This document shows positions 17,558 to 26,213 of a stretch of DNA of 57,375 nucleotides, piece by piece. The DNA lies in contig JAKVKH010000026.1 in assembly GCA_022486625.1 (NCBI GenBank), forward strand, positions 1 through 57,375, written 5' to 3'. Numbering within the stretch: position 1 is the stretch's first letter; each line of letters begins with the position of its first letter. The translations under genes were made by a program, and so were the position numbers. The stretch is from Butyrivibrio sp. (lineage in GTDB: Bacteria; Bacillota; Clostridia; Lachnospirales; Lachnospiraceae). The notes below the pieces were generated by a model. That model saw only the letters and a list, made by a program, of their open reading frames with translations. It made no database searches and was not told where the DNA came from.

Positions 17558-20017
17558 ATGAGAGAAATTGAATTTAACCACGGCTGGATCTGTACGAGAC
17601 AGGGTTCTGATCAGCAGGGGATAGCAGTAACGCTTCCGCATGATGCGATGATTACGGAGAAAAGATCCGGGAAAAGTCTGGGCGGGAAAAATATCGGATG
17701 GTTTGAAGCCGGAGACTACAGCTATACGAAGAAGTTTACACTGCCGGCACAGGACGCAGGGAAGAAGATCTTTTTCGAGATTGAAGGAGCTTATCATCTT
17801 GCGAAAATATATGTGAACGGCACGCAGATCGGATACCGCCCTTACGGGTACAGTGACTTCTATCTGGATGCAACGGAGCAGATCCGGTTCGGAGAAGAGA
17901 ATGAGATTGAAATCCGTACGGAGAATGCCGATCAGCCGAACAGCCGCTGGTATTCAGGCACGGGACTGTATCGTCCGGTGCATCTGTATGTGGCAGATCA
18001 GGAGCACATTCTGTTAAACGGAATTCAGGTGGAAACGCTGAAGACGGATCCGGCGGAGATTCAGGTAACAGTACGCACCGGCGGCACGGGCACAGTGAAT
18101 GTGCAGATACTGGACGGAGACCGTATTGTGCTGCAGGCGCAGACGGAAACAACTCCGGCTGCGGGAATTCCGGAAACAGATAACGGGCTGGGCAGCTGCA
18201 GGGATGGTTCAGAGACACAGGGAATCGCAGTGCTGAAGATGGCAGTTCCGGGTGCAAAGCTCTGGAGTATGGATACACCGCATCTGTACCGCTGCAGAGT
18301 GACATTTATGTCAGATCTGCAGGAAGTATCTTTTGGAATCCGCAGTCTTACCTGGGACAGGCAAAGCGGCATAGCCGTCAATGGCAAAAGAGTAATTCTG
18401 CGCGGCGCCTGCATTCATCATGATAACGGTGTTCTGGGAGCATGTGCGTTTCCGGAAGCGGAGGAACGTAAAATAAGGCTTCTGAAGGAGAACGGATATA
18501 ATGCAGTCCGTTCGGCGCACAATCCCTGTTCAAAGGCGCTTCTGGACGCCTGTGACAGACTGGGCATGCTGATGATGGATGAATATGTCGATGTCTGGTA
18601 CATTCATAAGACAGAGCATGACTATGCAGATTTTGTGGACCAGTGGTGGAAGACGGACTTAAGAGAACTTGTACAGAAGGATTATAACCACCCGTGCGTT
18701 ATCCTGTATTCTACCGGGAATGAAGTCGCGGAGACCGGGCAGAAGCGCGGAATCGCTCTGACGAAGGAGATGACAGCGTATCTGCATGAACTGGATGCGT
18801 CGCGCCCTGTGAGCTGCGGAATCAATATCTTTTTTAACTTCTTAAGCTCGATCGGATTCGGCGTTTACAGTGATGACAAAGCGAAAAAGGATGCAGAGAA
18901 ATCAGCCAGAAGCGCAGGGAAGGAAAAAAAGAAAAAGCCGGTCGGAAGCGAATTCTATAATACGCTTGCGGGAATGTTCGGCGATTATACCATGAAGCTT
19001 GGCGCAACGCTTCACGGCTGTGATGTCAGAACACGTGATGCCTATGCAGGCATGGATATTGCAGGGTATAACTACGGAATCTTCCGCTATCTGCACGACC
19101 TCAGGAAATATCCGGACCGTCTGATTCTCGGAAGTGAGACGTTCTGTAAAGATGCCTATCTGTTCTGGGAAAAGGCCAGAAATCATCCGGGAATTGTCGG
19201 TGATTTTGTCTGGGCCGGCGTGGATTATATCGGAGAAGCAGGAATCGGCTCCTGGGAGTATGAAGATTATGCTCCGGCAGATGCGGACGAGGCCGGATGG
19301 CTGACCGGCGGCAGCGGCAGAATTGATATTGTCGGTAATACAAACGGAGAAGCACTTTATACGAAGGTTGCCTTTGAACAGACGCAGGATATTTATCTGG
19401 CAGTGAAGCCGGTTTATCAGAAGGGAAAGCATTCGCCGTCCGCCTGGAAAATGACGGAAGCGGAAGCTTCCTGGTCTTATCCCGGATGTGAGGGAACACA
19501 GGCAGTGATTGAAGTTTATGCAAGAGCAGCGGAAGTGGAAGTATTCCTGAATGACAGGAGTATCGGCAGAAAGCGCATGAAGAATACCTGCAGAGCGATC
19601 TTCCGTGCAGCCTATGAACCTGGCGTCCTCAGAGCAGTCGCATACGATCAGGACGGGAAGAAGATCCGGGAAACCAGTCTGTCTTCAGCAGGAGATGAAA
19701 CCTGTCTGATGCTGACACCGGAGTCTTCCGGCACGGTGAAAGAGGGACTGACATATATACAGGTGAAATATACGGATGCAAACGGAATCTGGAAACCGAT
19801 GGAGAAGCATCACATTCAGGTCACCGTGCAGAACGGTATATTAAAAGGACTTGGAAATGCCTGTCCATATAATCCGGACGGATACGATAAGGACAATACC
19901 GGAACCTATTACGGACGCGCACTTGCCGTAGTGCAGGCAGACGGTACAGGTCCAGTGACCGTAACGGTAAAAGATGAAGCAAGGCAGGAAACGGTACAGA
20001 TTCCGCTTGCAGAGTGA
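17558..20017 (+). CDS. GH2 beta-galactosidase-like glycosidase
   Basis: 819 aa, no signal peptide, starting 2 bp after the symporter stop. The layout is GH2: jelly-roll sugar-binding domain (1-~160), Ig-like domain (~165-270), TIM barrel (~275-600) and C-terminal Ig-like domains. The acid/base is E389 in LYSTGNEVAE and the nucleophile E527 in ILGSETF. A Lys-rich insert (KAKKDAEKSARSAGKEKKKK, ~445-465) interrupts the barrel region. It should remove terminal beta-linked galactose; glucuronidase or mannosidase activity cannot be excluded. It ends the GH78 - GPH - GH2 unit, followed by a terminator. Confidence 0.9.
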   Translation: MREIEFNHGWICTRQGSDQQGIAVTLPHDAMITEKRSGKSLGGKNIGWFEAGDYSYTKKFTLPAQDAGKKIFFEIEGAYHLAKIYVNGTQIGYRPYGYSDFYLDATEQIRFGEENEIEIRTENADQPNSRWYSGTGLYRPVHLYVADQEHILLNGIQVETLKTDPAEIQVTVRTGGTGTVNVQILDGDRIVLQAQTETTPAAGIPETDNGLGSCRDGSETQGIAVLKMAVPGAKLWSMDTPHLYRCRVTFMSDLQEVSFGIRSLTWDRQSGIAVNGKRVILRGACIHHDNGVLGACAFPEAEERKIRLLKENGYNAVRSAHNPCSKALLDACDRLGMLMMDEYVDVWYIHKTEHDYADFVDQWWKTDLRELVQKDYNHPCVILYSTGNEVAETGQKRGIALTKEMTAYLHELDASRPVSCGINIFFNFLSSIGFGVYSDDKAKKDAEKSARSAGKEKKKKPVGSEFYNTLAGMFGDYTMKLGATLHGCDVRTRDAYAGMDIAGYNYGIFRYLHDLRKYPDRLILGSETFCKDAYLFWEKARNHPGIVGDFVWAGVDYIGEAGIGSWEYEDYAPADADEAGWLTGGSGRIDIVGNTNGEALYTKVAFEQTQDIYLAVKPVYQKGKHSPSAWKMTEAEASWSYPGCEGTQAVIEVYARAAEVEVFLNDRSIGRKRMKNTCRAIFRAAYEPGVLRAVAYDQDGKKIRETSLSSAGDETCLMLTPESSGTVKEGLTYIQVKYTDANGIWKPMEKHHIQVTVQNGILKGLGNACPYNPDGYDKDNTGTYYGRALAVVQADGTGPVTVTVKDEARQETVQIPLAE

Positions 20018-20066
20018 CGGGCTGAATCATAAAGCCAAATACACAACGGCAAACAAAAAAGGTGAG

Positions 20067-20104
20067 AAGCCGGCTGATCAGGGAAAAGATCAGCCGGCTT
20101 TTTT
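20067..20104 (+). terminator. Rho-independent terminator after GH2
   Basis: AAGCCGGCTGATC (20067-20079) pairs perfectly with GATCAGCCGGCTT (20088-20100) around an 8-nt loop, followed by T's to 20104. Confidence 0.95.
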
Positions 20105-20141
20105 CGTAATGACATTTGATGAGCAGTGGATTTTTTGATTT

Positions 20142-20186
20142 TATGTGAAATAAAATTTCATAAATATTGACATATATGTGAAATAA
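20142..20186 (+). promoter_or_regulatory. Candidate RpiR/MurR operator (repeat and palindrome)
   Basis: TATGTGAAATAA occurs twice, at 20142-20153 and 20175-20186, 33 bp (three turns) apart. The first copy is part of the perfect palindrome TGAAAT-AAA-ATTTCA (20146-20160). The palindrome lies just upstream of the -35 and the second copy lies between -35 and -10. That position fits repression. The RpiR/SIS regulator of this operon is the obvious candidate, but its site is not proven here. Confidence 0.55.
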
Positions 20187-20195
20187 TAATACACT
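20167..20195 (+). promoter_or_regulatory. Promoter of the MurNAc salvage operon
   Basis: A perfect -35 TTGACA (20167-20172) is followed 17 bp later by -10 TACACT (20190-20195, 4 of 6). Transcription would start near 20202, giving a ~120-nt leader with two hairpins and a possible leader ORF. Confidence 0.7.
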
Positions 20196-20229
20196 TAATA
20201 CAGTTAATTATATCATTACAAGGAGGGTA

Positions 20230-20295
20230 GTGTGAAAATCTGCCTGATGGCATTTTTTCACACGGCTATTTGTTTCAGAGCACAGACAAATAGCC
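20230..20295 (+). other. Two 5' leader hairpins of the MurNAc operon
   Basis: Hairpin 1: GTGTGAAAA (20230-20238) pairs with TTTTCACAC (20255-20263); after a 2-nt mismatch the stem resumes as TGCC/GGCA with a TGAT loop. Hairpin 2: GGCTATTTGT (20264-20273) pairs perfectly with ACAAATAGCC (20286-20295). Neither is followed by a T-run, so they are not a simple terminator. Hairpin 1 begins just after a strong AAGGAGGG and contains the GTG start of the leader ORF. They may control translation or RNA stability. Confidence 0.6.
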
Positions 20296-20327
20296 TTGAT
20301 GGCTGCTCAGAAATGGGGAAAATATGA
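20232..20327 (+). CDS. Possible 31-aa leader peptide ORF of the MurNAc operon
   Basis: A GTG at 20232 lies 4 nt after the window's strongest-looking Shine-Dalgarno (AAGGAGGG, 20220-20227). The frame stays open for 31 codons and ends with TGA at 20325-20327, overlapping the binding-protein ATG (20324) by ATGA. The peptide begins MKICLMAFFHTAIC. The binding-protein gene has only a weak ribosome site of its own (TGGGGA), so translation may be coupled through this ORF. It could be chance; conservation would decide. Confidence 0.45.
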   Translation: MKICLMAFFHTAICFRAQTNSLDGCSEMGKI

Positions 20328-21778
20328 AGAGAAGGTTGTCAGTTGCTTTAATTGGGTTTGTAACAGTTTCAATGCTGGCGGGATGCGGACAGAGCGCTTC
20401 CAATGGGACGTCAGCTTCGTCAGAAAACAGTGAACCGGTTACGTCGGCAGCTTCCACAGCAGAGGTTGCTGCGGGCAGCAGTGCATCATCAGGTGCCACA
20501 GATACGATTACTGTTATGGTGCCGCCGGTAACGAATGATTATGCAGATAAAATGACAGAATGGGCGGATGAGTTTCATACGAAGTATCCCAACCTGACAC
20601 TGGAAGTGATCAATACCTCATGGGATGATCACAATACCAAGTTATCCACCATGGCGCAGGCGGGAGAGGCTCCGGATATTGCAGAGCTGAGTTATTCCAA
20701 TATCGGAACCTATGTCAGCAATGGGACGGCGGTTGATATTACGAAATATATGGATGCAGATATGCTGAAGGATTATGACCAGAATGCACTCGATTATATG
20801 ACCCTTGATGGGGCAACATACGGCCTTCCGCTTTATATTACGATTCAGGCGCTCGGAGGCAATAAGGATATGCTGGAGGCGGCAGGAGTTGATGTCGCAA
20901 AGGTACAGGCAGATGGCTGGACATATGATCAGTTTCTCAGTGCAATCAAGGCAGGTACAAAGGGAGATACATTTGGATTTGTGTTTGCCAATTCCGGAGT
21001 AACAGCATCCGATTTCATTAACATTTTCGGGGCAACAGCAGGAATTACGAATGCATTTGACAGCAATCTCAAATATACCTACTCAGGGAAAAAGATGCTG
21101 ACATTGCTGCAGGCGATTGAGAACATGACAAAATCAGGATATATGCCAAACTACGGAGTGGAAGCTTCTCAGAGAATGGTAATGTGTGAAACCGGAAATG
21201 CAATGATTTTCGGTAAGGCAATGCCTTTATTTGAAAACAGTATCAAAAAAAATAATGCAGCAATTGATGCGAGTGACGGATCGGCAGTTGAAGATTCGAA
21301 AAAGATTACATATGCTTTTCTGCCGGTACCGACAATGGACGGCGTGAGTGAGAGCTGCTTTGGTACTGTAGATGGAATGGTGGCATTTAAGAATAATAAT
21401 TCAACAGATGAGCACTTGAAAAATGTGATGACGGCTCTTTATTTCTTATCATCGGGAGAACGTGCAGCATATGTTGATGCGGCAACATGTCTTAACGGTG
21501 TCTGTCAGACATCAAGAGATGCCATTTCTCAGTTCGAATCTACAGATCGTGATCAGGGAAATAAAGACTGTGCAGACCGGCTGATCAGTGAAGTAAGTGC
21601 TCCTCCGACAGGAATGACGGCAGATCAGAGCGCAGCAGCAGCTCAGATGATGGATGAAGTGATTGTTCCACAGATGCAGGCACTTCTTGCAGGAGAAACA
21701 ACTGCTCAGGATATGTATGATGCAATTGTGTCAGCAGCAAAAGATGCATTCGGAGAAGATGGATGTGTTCTGGATTAA
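20324..21778 (+). CDS. ABC sugar-binding lipoprotein (family 1) of the MurNAc locus
   Basis: 484 aa. The signal peptide ends at lipobox LAGC with lipid-bearing C21, followed by a Ser/Ala-rich linker to about residue 60. The rest is an extracellular solute-binding protein of the maltose/oligosaccharide class (YPNLTLEVINTSWDDHNTKLSTMAQAG region, then LPLYI). It should catch amino-sugar mono- or disaccharides from cell-wall turnover and pass them to the two permeases downstream. No ATPase gene is present, so a shared MsmK-type ATPase is likely. The ligand is inferred from the operon. Confidence 0.88.
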   Translation: MKRRLSVALIGFVTVSMLAGCGQSASNGTSASSENSEPVTSAASTAEVAAGSSASSGATDTITVMVPPVTNDYADKMTEWADEFHTKYPNLTLEVINTSWDDHNTKLSTMAQAGEAPDIAELSYSNIGTYVSNGTAVDITKYMDADMLKDYDQNALDYMTLDGATYGLPLYITIQALGGNKDMLEAAGVDVAKVQADGWTYDQFLSAIKAGTKGDTFGFVFANSGVTASDFINIFGATAGITNAFDSNLKYTYSGKKMLTLLQAIENMTKSGYMPNYGVEASQRMVMCETGNAMIFGKAMPLFENSIKKNNAAIDASDGSAVEDSKKITYAFLPVPTMDGVSESCFGTVDGMVAFKNNNSTDEHLKNVMTALYFLSSGERAAYVDAATCLNGVCQTSRDAISQFESTDRDQGNKDCADRLISEVSAPPTGMTADQSAAAAQMMDEVIVPQMQALLAGETTAQDMYDAIVSAAKDAFGEDGCVLD

Positions 21779-21800
21779 ACTGGTGAGGAAAATTGATAGG

Positions 21801-21828
21801 GGAGCGGGTAAGAGAGGTTACCCGCTCC
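21801..21828 (+). other. Intercistronic hairpin after the binding protein
   Basis: GGAGCGGGTAA (21801-21811) pairs perfectly with TTACCCGCTCC (21818-21828). No T-run follows. Such hairpins between binding-protein and permease genes usually protect the upstream mRNA and raise binding-protein levels. Confidence 0.8.
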
Positions 21829-21873
21829 ATTTATCAAAACGGTATTGCGGTTGTGGCTATAAGGAGTAAAAGC

Positions 21874-22812
21874 ATGACACAGAGCAGGCATATGGGAGCA
21901 GACAATTCTGAGAAACAGAATAAAATAACGCGCAGGGAACCATTAATTACAAAGGATGATATTTCAGGATATTTATTTGTATTGGTAGCTGTGCTGTTTT
22001 TTCTGGTATTCACAATTTATCCGCTGGTATCAGCGGTTATAACAAGCCTCCAGCTATATAAGCCCTTCGGATCGGATTTCGTCGGGGCTAAAAATTATAT
22101 TAATACATTTCAGAATGCACTTTTCTGGAAATCGCTTCGGAACACATTGGTTTATACCGCAATTGTAGTTCCGATTTCCATTCTTTTTTCCTTTGTAATT
22201 GCATTGATGATCATGCCATTTAACAGGAAACTTCAGTCGGTTTTCAAGGCAGCTTATTATCTTCCGGCAGTTGCATCGGGAATAGCCCTTTCCGTGGTAT
22301 GGCTGTGGATTTATGATTCATCACCGTCAGGACTTTTCAATCAGCTTCTGACAGCATTGCATCTTCCGGTGCAGAACTGGTTGGGATCAAGCAAAACAGC
22401 ACTTCTGTCTTTGATGCTGATGGCAATCCTTTCAGGGCAGGGACAGAACATAATTATATATACGGCAGCACTTCTTGGAATCGATAACACTTATTTTGAA
22501 GCTTCACAGCTGGACGGAGCAACATTCCTGCAGAATGTACGCTATATTGTATTTCCGCTTGTAAGACCAACAACTCTTTTTCTGCTGGTCACAGGAATTA
22601 TCGGGTCGTTTCAGGTGTTCATGAATGCATATATGATGACAGGGGGCGGACCAAATAATAATACGACAATGATTGGTCTTCTGATCTTCAATAATGCATT
22701 TAAATATAATAAATACGGACTTGCCTGTGCACAGGCAATTATTCTGACAATTATCATTGCTTTTATTTCGTTCCTGCAATTCAAGCTGGCAGGCTCTGAA
22801 GTGGAATATTGA
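21874..22812 (+). CDS. ABC sugar permease, MalF/UgpA type
   Basis: 312 aa. The start is the ATG at 21874, with AAGGAG 7 nt upstream; the open frame begins at 21793 but that part overlaps the hairpin and has no ribosome site. Six transmembrane helices are visible, and the cytoplasmic EAA loop (YFEASQLDGATFLQNVRYIVFPLVRP) contacts the ATPase. It pairs with the next permease to form the importer for the 20324 binding protein. Confidence 0.9.
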   Translation: MTQSRHMGADNSEKQNKITRREPLITKDDISGYLFVLVAVLFFLVFTIYPLVSAVITSLQLYKPFGSDFVGAKNYINTFQNALFWKSLRNTLVYTAIVVPISILFSFVIALMIMPFNRKLQSVFKAAYYLPAVASGIALSVVWLWIYDSSPSGLFNQLLTALHLPVQNWLGSSKTALLSLMLMAILSGQGQNIIIYTAALLGIDNTYFEASQLDGATFLQNVRYIVFPLVRPTTLFLLVTGIIGSFQVFMNAYMMTGGGPNNNTTMIGLLIFNNAFKYNKYGLACAQAIILTIIIAFISFLQFKLAGSEVEY

Positions 22813-22838
22813 CAGTATGTTGTACGGGAGGTGGAAAA

Positions 22839-23702
22839 ATGACTGGTTTATATTCCAGGCATGCGAATAACCGGAAGGTATATTACATAAGAAATATAAT
22901 TCTGGCTGCATTGTTATTCTTTATGGCATTTATCTGTCTGTTTCCGTTGATCTATATGATTCTGAATTCATTCGGACCTGCGGTAGAGGCAGCAGGGGCA
23001 GGCAGAAGTATTATGCCTGCAAAATTTACGCTGGATTCCTATAAGGCCTTTTTTGCATTCAGTGAGTTCAGCGGCAGGTGGCTTTTGAACAGCTTTGTGT
23101 CTTCTGTTGCGCAGGTAATAGGCAACGTAGTATTTGCAAGTATGGCAGGTTATGCATTTGCCAAGATGAAATTCAGAGGGAAAAATCTGCTCTTTTATCT
23201 GATCATGGTAGGAATGATGATTCCTTATCAGGTGACACAGGTTCCGCTTTACATTCTGATGGTAAATAAGTTCAGACTTTCCAATACTTATCTGGCGTTA
23301 ATCCTTCCGGGGATGGTAACCGCTTACAACATTTTTCTGACAAAACAGTTTTTTACAGGAATACCGACAGAATTGATCGAAAGCGGTAAGCTTGACGGAT
23401 GTTCACAAATGGGAGTATTTGTCAGAATTATTGTGCCGTTGTCAAAAACGGTACTTGCAGTACTGGCCATTACGACATTTCTTTCCAGCTGGAATACATT
23501 TTTCTGGCCGTTTCTTGTAACATCCCATGAGAGTATGTTCACGATTCAGGTGGGTCTTAAGCAGTTCAAGTTTGCCAATACGACAATGTTCGGGCCGATG
23601 ATGGCAGGAGCTACGATTTCTGCTGTTCCGATGTTCATTCTGTTTTTCAGCCTTCAGAAGTATTTCCTGGAAGGTGTTACAGTTGGTGCAGTTAAAGGCT
23701 AA
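22839..23702 (+). CDS. ABC sugar permease, MalG/UgpE type
   Basis: 287 aa. The start is the ATG at 22839, with GGGAGG just upstream; an in-frame TTG at 22809 overlaps the previous stop but lacks a ribosome site. Six transmembrane helices and the EAA loop (PTELIESGKLDGCSQMGVFVRIIVPL) are present, and the C-terminus has the usual EGVTVGAVKG ending. It is the second half of the importer; its stop lies 19 bp before murQ. Confidence 0.9.
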   Translation: MTGLYSRHANNRKVYYIRNIILAALLFFMAFICLFPLIYMILNSFGPAVEAAGAGRSIMPAKFTLDSYKAFFAFSEFSGRWLLNSFVSSVAQVIGNVVFASMAGYAFAKMKFRGKNLLFYLIMVGMMIPYQVTQVPLYILMVNKFRLSNTYLALILPGMVTAYNIFLTKQFFTGIPTELIESGKLDGCSQMGVFVRIIVPLSKTVLAVLAITTFLSSWNTFFWPFLVTSHESMFTIQVGLKQFKFANTTMFGPMMAGATISAVPMFILFFSLQKYFLEGVTVGAVKG

Positions 23703-23721
23703 TGAAATGAGGGAGGCACAG

Positions 23722-24615
23722 ATGGTAGAGATAGACAGAATGCCGACAGAACAGTCGAATCCAAGATCAGCGCAGATTGACAGTATGTCGGTGATGGAGA
23801 TGGTAGAACTGATTAACAGCGAAGACAGTAAGGTAGCGGAAGCTGTCGGATTGGAAAAAGAACATATTGCACAGGCAATTGATGTTATATACAGGCAGCT
23901 TCATACGGGGGGAAGACTGATCTACTGCGGAGCAGGAACCAGTGGGAGACTTGGAATACTGGATGCGGTAGAATGTCCGCCAACATATTCAACGGATCCG
24001 GAGATGATACAGGGGCTTATTGCAGGAGGGGAGACAGCAATCTTTCGCGCAGTAGAAGGTGCCGAGGATGATGTGAAGCTTGGAAAGAAGGATCTTCAGG
24101 AGATTCTGTTCTCAGATAAGGATGTACTCGTGGGAGTTGCTGCAAGCGGAAGAACACCTTATGTTATGGGAGCAATGCAATATGCCAAAAAACAGGGGGC
24201 TCCGGTTATTGCCGTAACATGCAGTCCGGGAAGCAAAATTGATAAGGCAGCAGATATAGGAATTGCGCCATATCCGGGGCCGGAAGTAATTACGGGATCT
24301 ACCCGGATGAAGTGCGGAACGGCACAGAAGATGGTATTGAATATGCTGACAACCTGCACGATGATAAAACTTGGCAAGGTATATGGCAATCTTATGGTTG
24401 ATGTAAATCCTTCAAATGAAAAACTCATGCAGAGGTGCATTTCCATTATCTGTGCGGCAACCGGATGCAGGGAAGAACAGGCAAAGGAGCTGCTTGTAAG
24501 AAGTGATAACCGTCCCAAAACGGCAATTGTCATGCAATTATGTAACTGTGATGAAGAAACTGCGGGTAAACGCCTTGCACAGGCAGACGGACATATCTAT
24601 GATGCAATCAGATAG
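23722..24615 (+). CDS. murQ: N-acetylmuramic acid 6-phosphate etherase MurQ
   Basis: 297 aa, close to the usual ~300. The start is the ATG at 23722, with GGGAGG 5 nt upstream; the frame is open further upstream inside the permease gene. It is a single SIS domain with the family signatures TEQSNPRS (9-16), YCGAGTSGRLGILDAVECPPT (68-88) and GSTRMKCGTAQK. Catalytic glutamates E84 and E115 (in EGAEDD) match the pair known in E. coli MurQ. It cleaves the lactyl ether of MurNAc-6-phosphate to give GlcNAc-6-phosphate and D-lactate in the cytosol. Substrate would come from AnmK and the kinase of this operon. Confidence 0.97.
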   Translation: MVEIDRMPTEQSNPRSAQIDSMSVMEMVELINSEDSKVAEAVGLEKEHIAQAIDVIYRQLHTGGRLIYCGAGTSGRLGILDAVECPPTYSTDPEMIQGLIAGGETAIFRAVEGAEDDVKLGKKDLQEILFSDKDVLVGVAASGRTPYVMGAMQYAKKQGAPVIAVTCSPGSKIDKAADIGIAPYPGPEVITGSTRMKCGTAQKMVLNMLTTCTMIKLGKVYGNLMVDVNPSNEKLMQRCISIICAATGCREEQAKELLVRSDNRPKTAIVMQLCNCDEETAGKRLAQADGHIYDAIR

Positions 24616-24636
24616 AATTGAGGTGCAACAGGACTG

Positions 24637-26190
24637 ATGGACAAAAATCCGGAACTTTTAAGACAAGTCGGACAACGTTTTGTAACTGGCTTTCACGGTT
24701 ATTCTATGGATCAGGAATTTATGGATATTGTCAGAGAATTTAAAATCGGGAATGTAATTCTGTTTTCACGTAATGTGCAGAATTTCGGGCAATTGCGCAG
24801 GTTATGCGGACAGATCAGAGAATTTATCTGGCAGCAGACCGGACAGATACCTTTTATCATGATTGATCAGGAGGGCGGTACAGTATCAAGACTGAATAAT
24901 GATGAACTCAATGTGCCCGGAGAAATGGCGCTTGCGGAGACGAGGGATATGCAGCTTATCAGACGTGCCGCACAGATAACAGCACAGGAACTTATGAGCT
25001 GTGGGATTAATCTGAATCTGGCACCGGTACTGGATGTAAATTCTAATCCAGATAATCCGGTTATCGGGGCAAGAAGCTATGGGGAGTATGCACAGGAAGT
25101 TACAGAATGTGGCGTAAATGCAGTTCAGGGATATCTTGATGAAAATTTTCTGTGCTGCCTGAAACATTTTCCGGGGCATGGAGACACAGCGGTGGATTCA
25201 CATCTGGGTTTACCATTAATAGACAGGTCTTTGGATGAACTGAAGGAAAGAGAACTGATGCCGTTTGCACAGGCAATTCTTGCAGGGGCACCGGCTGTAA
25301 TGACAACCCATATTCTCTTCCCACAGCTTGAAAAAGAAAATATTCCGGCAACCATGTCCCGGGAAATTATGACGGGACTTCTGCGTAAACAGATGAAATT
25401 TAACGGTCTGATCATTTCTGATTGCATGGAGATGCAGGCAATCCAAAAATATTATGGAACGGTAGAAGGTGCAGTTGCGGGGATAAAGGCAGGAGTCGAT
25501 CTGATCTGCATTTCACATACGGCTTCACTGGCAGCAAAGGCTGCAGAAAAAATATATGACTGTGTACAGGATGCAGAGATTTCACAGGATGAAATGAGGC
25601 AGGCAGCGGAACGAATCGATGCAGTCAAGGCGAAATGTCGGAAAAATATGACAAAAGAATTGACATCAGAACAGAATGCTGTATTTAAAAAAGAAATTGC
25701 GACAATGAGATATAGAACAATTCAATGGTATAAGCAGGACCACAATGATATATGGCTTGGGACAGAGCCGCTTTTTATCGGATGCGCAGATTACAGAACA
25801 GCACTTGTGTCCGATCAGAAAGACAGTACTGGTACGTTCCCGGAATCAATGAAGAAATACGCTGGTTGCGGTACGGCATTCGTTACGGATCAGGATCCTG
25901 ACGGAAGAAAAATTTCGCAGGCAGTAAGTCTGTTTAGAAGCAGACAGGGCTGTACGTCAGTTGTGTATGGCATGTATAATGGACATATAAAGAGAGGGCA
26001 GTTGGCGCTTGGACAGGCATTGGCGGCAGTGGCTCAGGAGAGAAGAATACCAATGATTGCGGTTACACTTCGAGATCCTTATGATCTGAGATTCATGCCG
26101 GAGAATGTAATGGGCATAATGGGCTGGGAATACAGTCAGACACAGTTCAGACAGTTATGGAAATTCCTGAGTTATAATGACGTGATTTAA
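24637..26190 (+). CDS. nagZ: GH3 beta-N-acetylglucosaminidase, NagZ type, cytosolic
   Basis: 517 aa. The NagZ-type TIM barrel (1-~340) has the signature CLKHFPGHGDTAVDSHLGLP, with the Asp/His dyad D187 and H189 that serves as acid/base in this branch, and nucleophile D262 in IISDCMEM. A second alpha/beta domain (~370-517) follows, as in Gram-positive members. Unlike B. subtilis NagZ, which is a secreted lipoprotein, there is no signal peptide, so it should act inside on imported GlcNAc-MurNAc or GlcNAc-anhydroMurNAc. It lies 21 bp after murQ. The ribosome site (AGGA, close to the ATG) is modest. Confidence 0.9.
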   Translation: MDKNPELLRQVGQRFVTGFHGYSMDQEFMDIVREFKIGNVILFSRNVQNFGQLRRLCGQIREFIWQQTGQIPFIMIDQEGGTVSRLNNDELNVPGEMALAETRDMQLIRRAAQITAQELMSCGINLNLAPVLDVNSNPDNPVIGARSYGEYAQEVTECGVNAVQGYLDENFLCCLKHFPGHGDTAVDSHLGLPLIDRSLDELKERELMPFAQAILAGAPAVMTTHILFPQLEKENIPATMSREIMTGLLRKQMKFNGLIISDCMEMQAIQKYYGTVEGAVAGIKAGVDLICISHTASLAAKAAEKIYDCVQDAEISQDEMRQAAERIDAVKAKCRKNMTKELTSEQNAVFKKEIATMRYRTIQWYKQDHNDIWLGTEPLFIGCADYRTALVSDQKDSTGTFPESMKKYAGCGTAFVTDQDPDGRKISQAVSLFRSRQGCTSVVYGMYNGHIKRGQLALGQALAAVAQERRIPMIAVTLRDPYDLRFMPENVMGIMGWEYSQTQFRQLWKFLSYNDVI

Positions 26191-26213
26191 ACATTAAGGA
26201 ATGGGCAGAGAAA

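Noticed and set aside
20230..20295. Riboswitch or attenuator in the salvage-operon leader
   Set aside because: Two good hairpins are present, but there is no T-run after either and no match to a riboswitch core that I recognise. It is recorded as leader structure only.
20643..20651. DnaA-box-like TTATCCACC
   Set aside because: It is imperfect and lies inside the binding-protein coding sequence. A perfect reverse-strand copy (TGTGGATAA, 27083) is also coding and isolated.
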